Source: Cephalopachus bancanus
Lineage: Eukaryota > Chordata > Mammalia > Primates > Tarsiidae
DNA length: 64,000 nucleotides
NCBI GenBank assembly: GCA_027257055.1
Contig: JAPVLO010000956.1
Location: 62,001-126,000, forward strand
Direction: 5' to 3'
Shown: positions 12,698-23,559 of the stretch, one piece after another
Layout: each line of letters begins with the position of its first letter
How positions within the stretch are numbered: position 1 is the first letter of the stretch
Made by a program: the position numbers and the translations under genes
The notes under the pieces: generated by a model
Database searches by the model: none
What the model was told of the DNA's origin: nothing
The model's input: the letters and a program-made list of their open reading frames with translations, nothing else

Positions 12698-13245
12698 ATA
12701 AAATGGAAAATAGAAAATGTTAAGGGTGACATGAAGGAGTTGGACCCATAAACAATTACTGATGATCATGTAGAATGGTGACTCTCCCATAGAAAATCCT
12801 TACACTTTCCTAAAGAATTATGTATAAGAAACCATAGACTCCAGCAATTCCACTTCCTAGCAGCTGCCAAAAAGCAGGTGAGAAAATTCAAGAAAATGAG
12901 GGCTCCTAAACTCACTGTGTAGGATTAATGTCCAGGAGTGGCCTCACTGAAGTTCCCTCCAGCACCCTCAGGACACCAACACAGCAGGGCCGGCGGCGTG
13001 GGGTTGGGGGGGGTGGGCGGGCAGCCGCGACGGTTCAGGAGGCCCAGCTCAGCCATCGTCAGCCACGCAGGGACACCAGTTCCGCGGTCCCGGCTCCGCG
13101 GTCAGTGGCGGTGGGTGGGATCCGGCCCGCGGTACGCGGTGGAGCTGAGAAACCAGCTCCATGGTGGACAGTGGCGCGGTGGGCTCGGCTCCAGGGTCGG
13201 CGGCGCGGAAAATCCTGCAAAACTGTAGCTTTTCTGGACACAACA
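12690..13245 (+). repeat. Left arm of the CpG-rich inverted duplication
   Basis: This arm is the reverse complement of about 14,265-15,020. The match begins in L1 3'-end-like sequence (12,690-12,890), passes the conserved motif around 12,915-12,960, and continues into a CpG-rich degenerate repeat up to about 13,240. By eye the identity is about 80 % outside the GC-rich part. Confidence 0.85.
12990..13240 (-). repeat. CpG-rich degenerate minisatellite, left block
   Basis: On the minus strand this is a string of diverged units of roughly 30-36 bp, each resembling CCGCGGAGCCGGGCC with spacer sequence. Dense CpG suggests an unmethylated island or recent origin. A G-rich run at about 12,999-13,022 (several G3-G8 tracts) could form a G-quadruplex. 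Confidence 0.6.
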
Positions 13246-13308
13246 CATCAGCAGACAGCTCTGGACAGTCTGAAAGAAGTTACACCGATTGGAAGCGTGC
13301 CGCCAAGG

Positions 13309-13490
13309 CGGAATATTTATATCATGCCTATTCAAATGAGGACTCCTGAATGCCTCATTTTGAGTGGATGGTAAAGACTGTTTTTGATTGGATGACAAGC
13401 ACCCATATTGATAGGCTGCCCTGTGTTTCCTTTCATCCAATCAAAAGGAACCTTTCAGGAGTCCTCATTTGACTACGGAGGTTATAAACA
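13309..13490. promoter_or_regulatory. Symmetric divergent-promoter-like core
   Basis: A 19-nt sequence at 13,332-13,350 is repeated exactly in reverse complement at 13,454-13,472. Inside lie two facing CCAAT boxes (ATTGG 13,387-13,391, CCAAT 13,437-13,441). Just outside each arm, about 10 bp away, is a TATA-like box: ATATTTATAT at 13,313 (read on minus) and TTATAAA at 13,482 (read on plus). Both pairs are centred on about 13,402. The arms carry CCTCATTTGA, which resembles the octamer-like element of histone H2B promoters. The arrangement recalls divergent H2A/H2B promoters, but no histone gene is present. No transcription data are available here. Confidence 0.55.
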
Positions 13491-13599
13491 GTCCGCTCAG
13501 GTCCGTTCTCTCTGTCAGAGGAACTTGGTTCAGAGCCGCGTGAGTCGACTGTTCCTGTGCTGTGCCTAGAGAAGCTAGTCAGGTCGCCCGCGCCCCTGC

Positions 13600-13790
13600 C
13601 GACTGTGGAGCCAAACCTGCCAGGCCACCCTGCGGTGTACCAGACGACCGCTGAGCTGGGCCTCCCGCCGCCAACACGGCTCCAGGCCCCTCGGGGCTGC
13701 CGCTGACCTTGGCAGCCATGGACTGCAGGGCCTGACTCCCCGCGCGGCGGCTGACCACAGAACCGCCCACCATGCATAACAAGTGCCCCA
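13600..13790 (+). repeat. CpG-rich degenerate minisatellite, right inner block
   Basis: Units similar to those at 12,990-13,240, but in the opposite orientation, downstream of the plus-strand TATA-like box. The block resumes at about 14,225 after the Alu pair. Confidence 0.55.
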
Positions 13791-13792
13791 GC

Positions 13793-13923
13793 AGGGCTCG
13801 GTGACTCGCTCAGCCTGTAATCCTGTGCTTTGGAAGGCTGAGGTGAGTGGATGGCCTGAGCCCGCGGGTTCGAGACCCGCTCGGGCAACTTGGCAAGCCT
13901 TCACTCTACAATAGATCAAAAAT
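13793..13923 (+). mobile_element. Alu left monomer
   Basis: Only the left Alu arm is present, ending at ATCAAAAATTAG and directly abutting the full Alu that follows. AAGTGCCCCAGC at its left edge pairs with AAGTGCCTCAGC at about 14,214 on the right edge of the next Alu. The two therefore look like one insertion event carrying an extra left monomer. Confidence 0.85.
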
Positions 13924-13924
13924 T

Positions 13925-14213
13925 AGAGCCGGACTCGGTGGCTCAGCCTGTAATCCCGCGCCTTTAGGAGGCTGAGGTGAGTGAATTGCCTGAGCCCGCA
14001 GGTTCGAGACCCGCCTGGGCAGCGAGACCTCATCTCTACAATAAATCAAAAAATCAGCCGGGCGTAGTAGCGCATGTCTGTAGTTCCGGCTACTTGGAAG
14101 GCTGAGGCGGAAGGATCGCCGGAGCCCAGCAGGGCGAAGCTGCTGTGGCCAGGGGCGTGCCACTGCCCTCCAGTCTGGGCGACAGCGTGAGACTCCAACC
14201 CGCCCCCGAAAAA
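13925..14213 (+). mobile_element. Alu (CAGCGAG-type) dimer
   Basis: Complete dimer with the shortened GGGCAGCGAGACC left-arm variant. It lies within the CpG-rich right half. Confidence 0.92.
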
Positions 14214-14224
14214 AAGTGCCTCAG

Positions 14225-14765
14225 CGCTGCAGACAACTGCGGAGCCGGGCGCCTCGCGCCACAGGCCCTGCGGTGTCCAGAAAAGTTAAGAGTTATGCGC
14301 GACTTCCGTGTTGCCGACCGCGGGGCTGGGTCTTCCGCGACCCCAGACCCTGAAGCAGGGCCCACCGCGCCCCTGTTCACCGCTGAGCTGGACCCTCTGC
14401 TCCCCCACGTACCGCGGAACTAGAACAGCGGAACCGCCGTCCCTGTGTAGCTGACCACGGCTGAGCCGGGCCTCCCGAGCCAGCCAGTGTGGACCACGAA
14501 CCGGGTACCCGGCAACTCCAGGGATCGCAGAGCCTGGCTCCCTGCGCCATCGTGGTCCGTGGGGCAGGGTGCCCCGCGCCACCATGGACCGCGGGGCCTT
14601 CCCACCCCCACCCCACCCCTGTCTGCCGAGGACCTGCACCACGGACGACCCCGCGGCCAGGCCCCCAGCGCCACCGCCCACCGCGGAGTCGGCCCCACAC
14701 CGCAGGCCCTGCAGTGTCGGTGTCCTGGGGGCACAAGAGGAAACTTCAGTGAGGCCGCTTCTGGA
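14225..14765 (+). repeat. CpG-rich degenerate minisatellite, right outer block
   Basis: A series of diverged 30-36-bp units rich in CCGCGG and CCGGGCC, continuing 13,600-13,790 across the Alu insertion. Its outer end (14,700-14,800) matches the outer end of the left arm and the stray copy at 17,676. Confidence 0.6.
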
Positions 14766-15020
14766 CATCGACCTTATCACAGTGATTTTAGAAGCTCTTG
14801 TTTCCTTGAATTTTCTCACTTATTTTTTGGCAGATGCTAGGAAGTGAAATTGCTGGATTCTGTGGTGTCTTAATGCATAATTGTCTAGGAAAGTGTTACA
14901 GGACTTTCCATAGGAGAATCACCATTTTACATGATCATCAGTAATTGTTTACGGGTCCAATTCCTTCACGTACCCCCTTAACGTTTTCTATTTTCCATTT
15001 TTTTATTTCTTTTTCCATAA
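14265..15020 (-). repeat. Right arm of the CpG-rich inverted duplication
   Basis: Reverse complement of 12,690-13,245. The end at 14,835-15,020 is antisense L1 3'-end sequence, as in the left arm, so the L1 piece was present before the inverted duplication formed. Confidence 0.85.
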
Positions 15021-15326
15021 TGGTCAACTAGTGGGCGTGTAGTGGAATCTTGTTACTTGTTTGTTTTGTTTTGTTCTTATTGTCTTGATAACAGATACAG
15101 AAAATTCCCGCTGAATTTTAAGTGTATACACAGGAAAGTTAACTGTAAGAACAATGTTGTCAAGCAACACTCTAGAGTTTATTCATCTTGAATAAATAAG
15201 GGGCTGTTCATTCTTGTTCTGATTCGCGTTCCCCTAATGCTTGGTGATGATGTGATTCTTTTCATGTGTTTATTGGCCATGCGAATATCTTATTTGAAGA
15301 CATGTCTATTTAGGTCAATTTCCTTT

Positions 15327-15617
15327 ATTTTTTTTTTTTGAATTGGAGTCTCACTCTGTCGCCCAGACTGGAGTGCAGTGGCGGCTCCAGCCACCGCAGC
15401 CTCGATCTGCTGGGCTCCGGCGATCCTTCCGCCTCAGCCTTCCCACTAGCTGGAACTACAGGCGCACGCTACCATGCCCGGCTAATTTTTGATTTATTGT
15501 AAAGATGAGGTCTCGTCAAGTTGCCCAGGTGGGTCTCCAACCCGCGGGCTCAGGCAATCCGCTCACCTTGGCCTCCCAAAGTGCTGGGATTACAGGCTGA
15601 GCCACCGAGCCCGGCCA
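15327..15617 (-). mobile_element. Alu
   Basis: Complete dimer, with poly(T) at the left and GAGCCCGGCC at the right, flanked by the target-site duplication CAATTTCC. Confidence 0.93.
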
Positions 15618-15829
15618 ATTTCCCATTTTTGAATTAGGTTTTTTATTGTTAATCTATAGGAGTTTAAAAATTATACCATGTATGTCGGTCACTTAGAAAT
15701 AAGATCCCAAAATACTTTTTTCTCATATTTGGACTTGCTAATTTCCCCTGTTGGCAGTGTTCTTTGATACACAAAATTTTTTATTTTGATGAAGTCTGTC
15801 CTTTTTTTTTGCCTTTTTTGTTTTTTTGT

Positions 15830-16085
15830 GTTTTTTTTTTGAATTGGAGTCTCACTCCGTCGCCCAGACTGGAGTGCAGTGGCCGCTCCCAGCCACCACA
15901 GCCTCCACCTGCTGGCCTCTGGCGATCCTTCCGCCTCAGCCTTCCAAGTAGCTGAAACTATAGGCGCGTGCTACCACACCCGGCTAATTTTTTTATTTAT
16001 TGTAGAGATGAGGTCTCACCAAGTTGCCCAGGCGGGTCTCGAACCCATGGGCTCAGGCAATCCACTCACCTCAGCCTCCCAAGGC
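15830..16085 (-). mobile_element. Alu, 5' truncated
   Basis: Antisense Alu that ends at CAGCCTCCCAAGG and so lacks about 35 bp of the Alu start. Confidence 0.9.
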
Positions 16086-16233
16086 ATGGTTGCCTTTTTT
16101 TAGGTGTGCACAAGAAATAATTGACCGATTCACGGTCATGACGTTTTTCTGCTAAGTATTCGCCTAAGCGTTTTATAGTTTCAACTCTTACCTTTAGCTA
16201 TCTTATCCATTTTCACTTAAAAAGTTGACAGTG

Positions 16234-16483
16234 CGGCCGAGGTGAGTGGATTGCCTGAGCCCGCGGGTTCGAGACCCACCTGGGCAACTTGGCGAGACCT
16301 CATCTCTACAATAATCAAGAAATTACCCGAGCGTGGTAGCGTGCACCTGTAGTTCCAGCTACTTGGAAGGCTGAGGTGGAAGGATCCCCGGAGCCCAGCA
16401 GGTCAAGGCTGCAGTGGCCAGGAGTGGCCACTGCACTCCAGTCTGGGCGACAGAGTGAGACTTCAACTCAAAAAAAAAAAAAT
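16234..16483 (+). mobile_element. Alu, 5' truncated, with target-site duplication
   Basis: Begins inside the left arm (GAGGTGAGTGGATTGCC) and ends in A12. TTGACAGTGC occurs on both sides, so truncation happened at insertion and not later. Confidence 0.9.
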
Positions 16484-17675
16484 TTGACAGTGCAAGACAA
16501 GGGTTCAAATTTATTCTCTTGCATGAGAGTATCCAGTTTTCTGAGAACCATCTGTCCAAAGACTGCCTTGTTCCCACTGGATGAATTTGGCAATGTGTGT
16601 GTGTGCTGATTCCTTGGTTGTTTATTCTGTTCCATGGATCGATATGTCTCTTTTTATTACCAGTACTTCACTGTTTTGATGATTAGAACTCTGTGCTAAG
16701 TTTGAAAGCAGACTGTGCATTTTCAAGATTGTTTTGGCTATTTTGGGTCTCATGAGATTCTGTATGAATTTTAGAATGGGTTTTTCTATTTCTACAAAAA
16801 AAGTAAGAGAGATTCTGTTGTATTTGTAATGCTTTGGGTGGTATTGGCATCTTAAAATATTATGATTTTCAATTAGTAAACGTAGTATTTCTTTATCATT
16901 TACTTATGTCCTCTTTAATCTCTGTCACCAATATTTTGTAGTTTTTAGCATACTGTTCTTTTGTCTGGTTAAGTTTATTGCTACTTTATTATTTTGGGTG
17001 CTACTGTAAATGAATTGTTTCCTTATGGTTTCTTCGGGTTGCTCGTAGAAATGCACCTGGCTTCTATATGTTGAATTTATATTCTACAACATTGCTGAAC
17101 CTGTTCATTCTGAAAGGAGTATGTGTTTGAACTTTTTAGAGTTATCTCTTCATAATGTTATGTCTCTTGTAAAGAGAGTTAATGTTACTTCTTTCTTTCA
17201 TGATGGGATAACTTTAAAATTTATTTTTTGCTTAATTGCTCTATCCATGACTCAACACTATCTTGACTAGAAATGGTGAAATAATACATCCTTGTCTTGT
17301 TCTTGATCTTTTGGGAAAAGCTTGAAGCTTCATCGAGTGTCCTGTTAGCTTTGTGTTTTCACATATGGCCTTTATTGTGTGAAGGAATTGTTGTTCTACT
17401 CCTAGTTACTTTTTGATGTTTTTGTCACGAAAAAGTATGAACTTCTGTCCAATCCCTGTTCTACATCAACTAAGAAGATCATATATTTTTACTTGTATAC
17501 TGTTATTGTGTGGTATGTTACTGTGGTTAATCTTTGTATGATGTCACATTTACTTTTGTAAGTTGTGCTTTACTTGCATTCCAGGAACAAATTCCACTTG
17601 GCACGGTGTTTAATCTAATTCATTTGAATATACTGCTGAATTCTGTTTCTAGTATACTGCTGAGAACTTTTTGCA

Positions 17676-17785
17676 AGGAGCTGGGCCCTGTGGTGTCGGT
17701 GCCCTGAGAGCAGAGGAAGGAATTTCAGTGAGGTTGCTCCTGGACATTGATCTTACACCATAAGTTTAGGTGCTCTCGTTTTCTA
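17676..17785 (+). repeat. Stray copy of the CpG-element end
   Basis: About 110 bp match 14,703-14,805 and the reverse complement of 12,905-12,985. Shared motifs include GTGTCGGTG, TTTCAGTGAGG and CTGGACAT. It lacks the CpG-rich repeat and the promoter-like core. Confidence 0.7.
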
Positions 17786-19254
17786 ACCCATTGTTATTCT
17801 TTGCTGTGTCATGTAACATTTGAGCAGTGATGAGTTTAGGATGTTCATTCCCTGAGGGTTTTCATGGTTTGAAAGCGCAACCAGCTGTAGTGTTTTTATG
17901 AGTTGAGGACTCTTTTGAAGAAGATGCCCAATACAGATTGAGGGCAACATACACCCAGTGTCAAATGTAAATGAACATAAATGTAAAATAGAAAAGGAGC
18001 ATAAAACCAGATGGCAGGGAGGAGGAGGCCCAGCAGGAGATTTGGCTGCCTCAGACTGCACCTGAGATGGCGGGAAACATTCCTACTTTTACCTACATGT
18101 TCTCATGAATTTAAATTGTGGCGTTTCCTACTACTTTATGCTAACTGATAAATGCTTAAAGAAGTATATTAAACCTCAGATATTATTTTAAGTTCAAATA
18201 TTGATATCAAAACAAGAAGATATAATACTCTTGTTTCCTGGGTACAAAGGAAGCCTACTTAGCCATATTCTAAGTTTATATTTCTCAGCTTGGCTTATTT
18301 TCCAATATGAGTTTTTTCCTGGTTGCAGTTTTCTCATGAGCCTGTGATGGTTGTAAATTATCAAAACAAACCACAACAGAACAAAACACTTAGAGCCACA
18401 TAAAATGTTCTTTACGGGGGTTTACATTGGATGCCTTGAAAGAATAGATTCTGCCTGACCACTTCCAAATTTTTGTTAACATTATAATAAGCAAAATTCA
18501 TGAATTAGTGTAAGATTGGAGTACTGAGGCTTATTTACTTATTGAATTACAAGCCATTGTACGTGGATCCATGCTATTTGAGAAGTATTGACAGGACTCT
18601 TAAATCGCCAAAAATTATGAGCTGATTTTTTTTTTCCCTTTATCAGTTATGTTCATTGAAAATACATTGTCTTCTATTACAAATAAAAAATCTGAGAGCA
18701 CTTAATATAATTTTGTAGTTTTTAAAATTTTAAATATGAAATTGAATTTTCTCTTTCCTTCTTATATGCATTTTATGTATTGTCAAGATATCTTGTTGGA
18801 AGTCTTTTTAAACATACCCACATGGTTCAAAATATCAACCTACCACAATAAATTACGTGAATACTTAATGTGTTTGTAATAAGGCACTTCTGATTACAAC
18901 ACAGTGTATTTTCCAATTTCTGTGGCTTTTTCTCAAGACATTTTTCTTAAAGAACAAGTCCATAACTTTACTTTTTTTAGACTGTTCCCATGAGTTTCAT
19001 TCTTTAGATTGTTTTATGGTGTTTTAGCAATATGTGTTTTATGAAAGAATTTATCAGTCGGTGTGTTTATGGATAATCACTGCATGCTGTAATGTGTGTG
19101 TATATATTTTTACAAATTCATAATTGTTTCTTTAGTGAAATACATTCACAGATTCAGAGGGAGAGAGGAAAGGCATACACGATCATAGGACACTAAATGA
19201 TTTTGGACACTTAACAAAAGTGCCCCTGATGCATCTTTCATTAATATTCTAGTC
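17786..19254. other. AT-rich sequence without recognised genes or repeats
   Basis: I see no Alu, no L1 motif I can defend and no long reading frame. It may contain very old repeats. Confidence 0.4.
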
Positions 19255-21290
19255 AAGAAATGTAAGGGGTGCAATGTGATGTTTTGATGGAAATACACAT
19301 AGTGAACTAATTACTAAAGGCAAGTATCATTTCACATAATTCCCCTTTTCTTTGGCAAGAGGACATAAAGTCTACTCTCAGAAAATTTTCAGTTATGGAA
19401 CGGATCATACAATACAGTCCTCATCCTATACTTCAGATTTCTAAATTTATTCATCCTACAGATTAATTTGTAACCTTTGATTCACATCTCCCTATTACCT
19501 CTACTTTCTACCTGTGGTATTCAACTTTGTTTTCTTTTTAAGATTTTATGGTTTATTTGGGGTTTTTTTTCATCTTGTTTATATCATCCAAAATAATGTC
19601 TTCTGGTTTTGTTTATGTTGTCACAAATGGCAGGATCTCCTTTTTTAGTCTGAATAATATTCATCTGTGTGTGTACATGTGTTTCACAAATTCTTTAGCA
19701 GTTTCACAAATTCCTTTTTCAACAGATAAGATTGTTTCCATGTCTTGTCTATACGGAACAACGCTGTGACTGTTATGGGAGTATGTTTATTTTTACAAGA
19801 TGATGATTTCATTTCTTCTGGGTTTATCCCCAGAAGAAAGATGGCTAGGTGACATGGTACTTGTATTTTTAATTTCTTTGGGAACCTCCAGAGAGTTTGC
19901 CATAATGACTATGCCAATCTAAGTTCTCACCATCAGTACGCAAAGGTTCTGTCTTCTCAGCTCCCTTGCCAACACTTATCTTTCAGCTTTCCAAACGTTG
20001 GCAGCTTACTTGATGTAAGTTGACATCTCATTGTGGTTTTGATTGAAATTTCACTGCTGATTAATGATATTGATTAGCCTTTCTTTTACTTATAGGCTGG
20101 GCCAGGCACGGTGGCTCAGCCTGTAATCCAAGCACTTTGGGAGGCTGAAGTGAGAGGATTTCCTGAGCCTGGGAATTCGAGACCAACCTGAACAACTTGG
20201 TAAGACCTTGTCTCTACAATAAATCACAAAAACTAGCTGGACGTGATGGTGTGCATCTGTAGTTCCAGCTACTTGGAAGGCTTAGGCAGAAGGATCGCCA
20301 AACCCAGCAGGTCGAGGTGCAGTGACTGTGAGCATGCCACTACACTCCAGCCTGGCCAACAGTGAGACTCCAACCCCCCCCAAAAGACACAACAAAACAA
20401 CAACAAAAACCTATAGGCTGATTTTATGCCTCCTTTGGAGAAATGTGGATTCAAGTTCTTTGCCCACTTTTTAGTCAGGTTAACTTTTTGCTGTACAGTA
20501 GTATTGGCTTCTTCATTATCACTCCTTATCCAATATGACATTCTCATATATTTTCTTTGAATCTATAGAAGACCTTTTCAGTGGATGTATTGTTTCTGAA
20601 ACTCAGTAGAAGCCCTTCAGTTTATGTAGTCCCACATATTTATTTTGTTTTTGTGGCCTGTTATTTTTATGTTTAATTTTAAAATATTGGAAAACTTTTG
20701 TCAGTGTGTTTTTCTCCCATTTGCATCCTACCTTTCTTCCTCTCCTTCCTTCAATTTTTTTTTTTCTGTCTTTGTTTCCTTTTTGCAACCTGGGAGCATA
20801 GAGTCAAAATTTCAGAGTATACACTGTTCCTTACATTTTGCTAATCTGAGTTTTATGGTTCTGGATCTTACATTTACTTTTTTAATTCTTTTGAGTTTTT
20901 GACCACATGTTTGTGTCTTGTGTAACATAAGGGTCCCATTTCATTATTTTGCATAGGAATATTCAATTTTCACAAAACCATTTATTGATCACTTTCCTCC
21001 CATTGTTTCTTTTTGGTGTTGTTGTTGTTTTTTTTTTAATGAGTTGACTATATACGTTTAGATCTGTTACTTGGTTTCCTATTTTTGTCCATTAGACTGT
21101 GTTTCTGTTTTTATGCCAGTACCATACTGGTCGGATTATTATAGCAATGTAAATTCAAATTGGAGAGTATGCTATCACTTCCAAGTTTATATTTGTCCAG
21201 AATGTCTTTAAATAGTCATTCATGGCCTTTGATGTTTCAATCTGAATTTAGCATTGTGTATTTGCATTTTTAAAAATACATTGCATGCTG
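19255..21290 (-). mobile_element. Old L1 3' region (antisense), split by an Alu
   Basis: On the minus strand, 19,255-20,100 and 20,410-21,290 read as an L1 3' untranslated region followed by the end of ORF2. Diagnostic antisense stretches lie near 19,840, 19,900, 20,450 and 21,110. Decayed beyond coding. Confidence 0.7.
20101..20408 (+). mobile_element. Alu (older type)
   Basis: Dimer with GCCAGGCACGGTGGCTCAG at the start and an imperfect A/C-rich tail, flanked by TATAGGCTG on both sides. Confidence 0.92.
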
Positions 21291-21558
21291 GGCTCGGTGG
21301 CTCAGCCTGTAATCCGTGCCTTTGGGAGGCTGAGGTAAGTGGATTGCCTGAGCCCGCGGGTTCAGAACCCACCCGGGCAACTTGGCGAGACCTCATCTCT
21401 ACAATAAATCAAAAAATTAGCCAGGCGTGGTAGCACGCGCCTGTAGTTCCAGCTACTTGGAAGGCTGAGGCAGAAGGATCGCCAGAGCCCAGCAGATCCA
21501 GGCTGCGGTGGCCGGGAGCGGCCACCGCAGTCTGGGCGACAGAGTGAGACTCCCACTC

Positions 21559-21590
<32 letters not shown>
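21287..21590 (+). mobile_element. Alu with AT microsatellite tail
   Basis: Complete dimer. The A13 tail runs directly into an (AT)n microsatellite, a common fate of Alu tails. A few bases around the right-arm CACTGCACTCCAG are missing. Confidence 0.92.
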
Positions 21591-21592
<2 letters not shown>

Positions 21593-21639
21593 CCACACAT
21601 ACATATACTGCATAATTGTAAACACAAGGTATACTGCAG

Positions 21640-22090
21640 TGTTTTAATGCATGTGTACATTGTGTAATGATGAACTCAAGGTTTTTTAGCATCTCTGTTA
21701 CCTCAAACACTTATTATTTGTGGTCACAATCCTCCCCTCTAGCTACTTTGAAAAATACAACATTGTTAACTGTTGTCCACTAAAATGCAGTAGAGCACCA
21801 GAATTTATTTCTGCTATCTAACTTTAACTTTGTACCCATGAACAATCTTATCTCCTCCACCCTCATCTTCTAGTAATCACTGTTCTACTTTCTACATCCA
21901 TGAGATGGACATTTTTAGATCTCACATGAGTGAGATCATGCAGTTTTTTTCTGTGTCTGGCTTATTTCACTTAACAGAATGCCGTCCAGTTTCAACCATG
22001 TTGCAGAAAATGACATGATTTACTCTTTCTTATAGCTGAATAGCGTAGCATTTCACTGCATATATATACCGCTTTTTTTCATTGATTCTT
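21640..22090 (-). mobile_element. L1 3'-end fragment (antisense)
   Basis: The minus strand resembles L1 3'-terminal sequence in two stretches, around 21,650-21,880 and 21,900-22,080. Old and unbounded. Confidence 0.55.
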
Positions 22091-22099
22091 CCATTTGTT

Positions 22100-23270
22100 G
22101 ACACTTAGGTTGACTTTATTTGCTAAATGAAAAAAACAGAAAACAAACTTAGGCAATTTAGATTGAACACTTTCATTGAACACTTTCATTAAGTAAAGAA
22201 CAATTGGTGAATCGGGCAGCCTTCTGGATCAGAGCAGGCTCAGAGAGACATAAGCTCAGTCAAGTGGTGCAAGAAGATTTATAGACAGAAAAAAGGAAAA
22301 TGAGGTACAGAAATGGCCAGCTTGGCTCAGCTCAATTTCTGCCTGATTTGAACTTCATTTGATTACTGGTTGGCCTCCTTTGGCAAAAACTAGGTGATTG
22401 GCAGCACCAAAGAAGGTTACAGATGATATAAATATATCTAGCTGTGTTACAGTTCACCATGGGAAAGTTTACACAGAAACTTCTAGGTCGAACCCAAAAT
22501 CTGCCCAGGGCCAGCTTTGGGCTCAAAATTTAACTCATATCACAGCTATTATGAATTGTGCAATAAATCAGTCAACACATTTCCTTGAATTCTGTTAACC
22601 TCCCCAGTAAATAAATTGAACCTAAGAGGTAGTCATAGGAACCCAAATTGAACCAGTCAGAAACTTCAGAGACCTGGACTTGTCACTAGTGATTAGGGGA
22701 CAGTTTTAGGATCTGAACCCTCACCCTGTCTGATGCTATCTCCAGATAGGTAGTGTCAGCATTAAATTGGAGGACATCCAGCTGGTGTGAGCTGCCTAGT
22801 ATGTGGGGACAAACCCTAAAGCCATTAGTGACAGTGAAGGTAGGATGTGCTGGACCTGCCCAGGTTGAATGCTGCAGAGTAGAGGAGCAGATTGTGTTGA
22901 TGCAGGGTCCACAGTTTCAATTGAATGATCACAGATGTGAACCAGGGGGAAGAGCCATAGTGGCTTAAAGGCACTGTAAGGTTTGTTTACCCTGGCAAGA
23001 GAGAATGTGGGATCTTTCTATACAAGGGGACCCCCCCCCATGGAATTCTTTTTGTTTTTTGGAATTATTTTGCAGTATAGGCTTCCCTGGCTAGGTGAGT
23101 GTTCCAGGAAGTCATCAGCATGAGTGTACCAGCTACAATCATTGTGAGAAGCTGTGTTCAGCTTCTGTTTTTTTGTTTTTGTTTTTGTTTGGAGATTCTT
23201 TCAGCATGTTTGTCCCTTTTGGATGGGTAATTTATGTGCGCGCCTGCCCACACTGTGCTGAATGTTCAGC
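22100..23270. other. Unclassified, probably ancient repeat or ERV leader
   Basis: No coding frame is recognisable. The stretch lies upstream of ERV-L-like sequence, so it could be its decayed 5' part, but I cannot show that. Confidence 0.3.
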
Positions 23271-23279
23271 AGTTTTTGA

Positions 23280-23530
23280 CCCAAAACAGCATGACCTCTG
23301 TGGTCCACCCTCCCTAGTCTTCCTCTCTTTCTGTGGGACATTCATGTTTGTTTGCTTTTCTGGAAGAAAAAATTTCCTCAAAGGGGAATATTATGCCAGT
23401 GTGGAAGAGGTGAAACTGAAAATGGCAGAAGCAGTAGAGGGTCTCCAAAAGTGATGAGTTCAAAACTGGTTTGAGCCATGAAAAAGGATCTTGATAGGTG
23501 TTTGCATCAGAGTATTGTAAAGGCGACTGA
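23280..23530 (+). mobile_element. Possible Tc1/mariner transposase C-terminal relic
   Basis: The translation around 23,360-23,450 contains LKGEYYASVEEVKLKMAEA, which resembles the LKG-x-F-x-S-x-EE-x-K block that follows the last catalytic aspartate in mariner transposases. Continuation is frameshifted and interrupted by the Alu at 23,560. Assignment by motif memory only. Confidence 0.4.
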
Positions 23531-23559
23531 AGTGTTAACATATAAGAATGAATGCGCAG

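Larger units (their letters stand above)
14830..17676 (-). mobile_element. Old L1 (antisense), interrupted by three Alus
   Basis: Read on the minus strand, 14,830-15,050 resembles the L1 3' end (short stretch around GAAATTGCTGGATTC). 15,200-15,327, 15,618-15,828 and 16,100-16,232 continue it, and 16,485-17,670 resembles the antisense of L1 ORF2 C-terminal coding sequence. Many indels and stops show it is long dead. A foreign L1-like piece at about 15,060-15,190 may be nested. Confidence 0.75.

Noticed and set aside
13309..13490. An H2A/H2B gene pair around the divergent core
   Set aside because: No histone-fold coding sequence occurs on either side; only the promoter layout is similar.
14286..14819. 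177-codon minus frame and nearby GC-rich frames
   Set aside because: They come from the degenerate CpG repeat, where stop codons are rare; all frames look alike.
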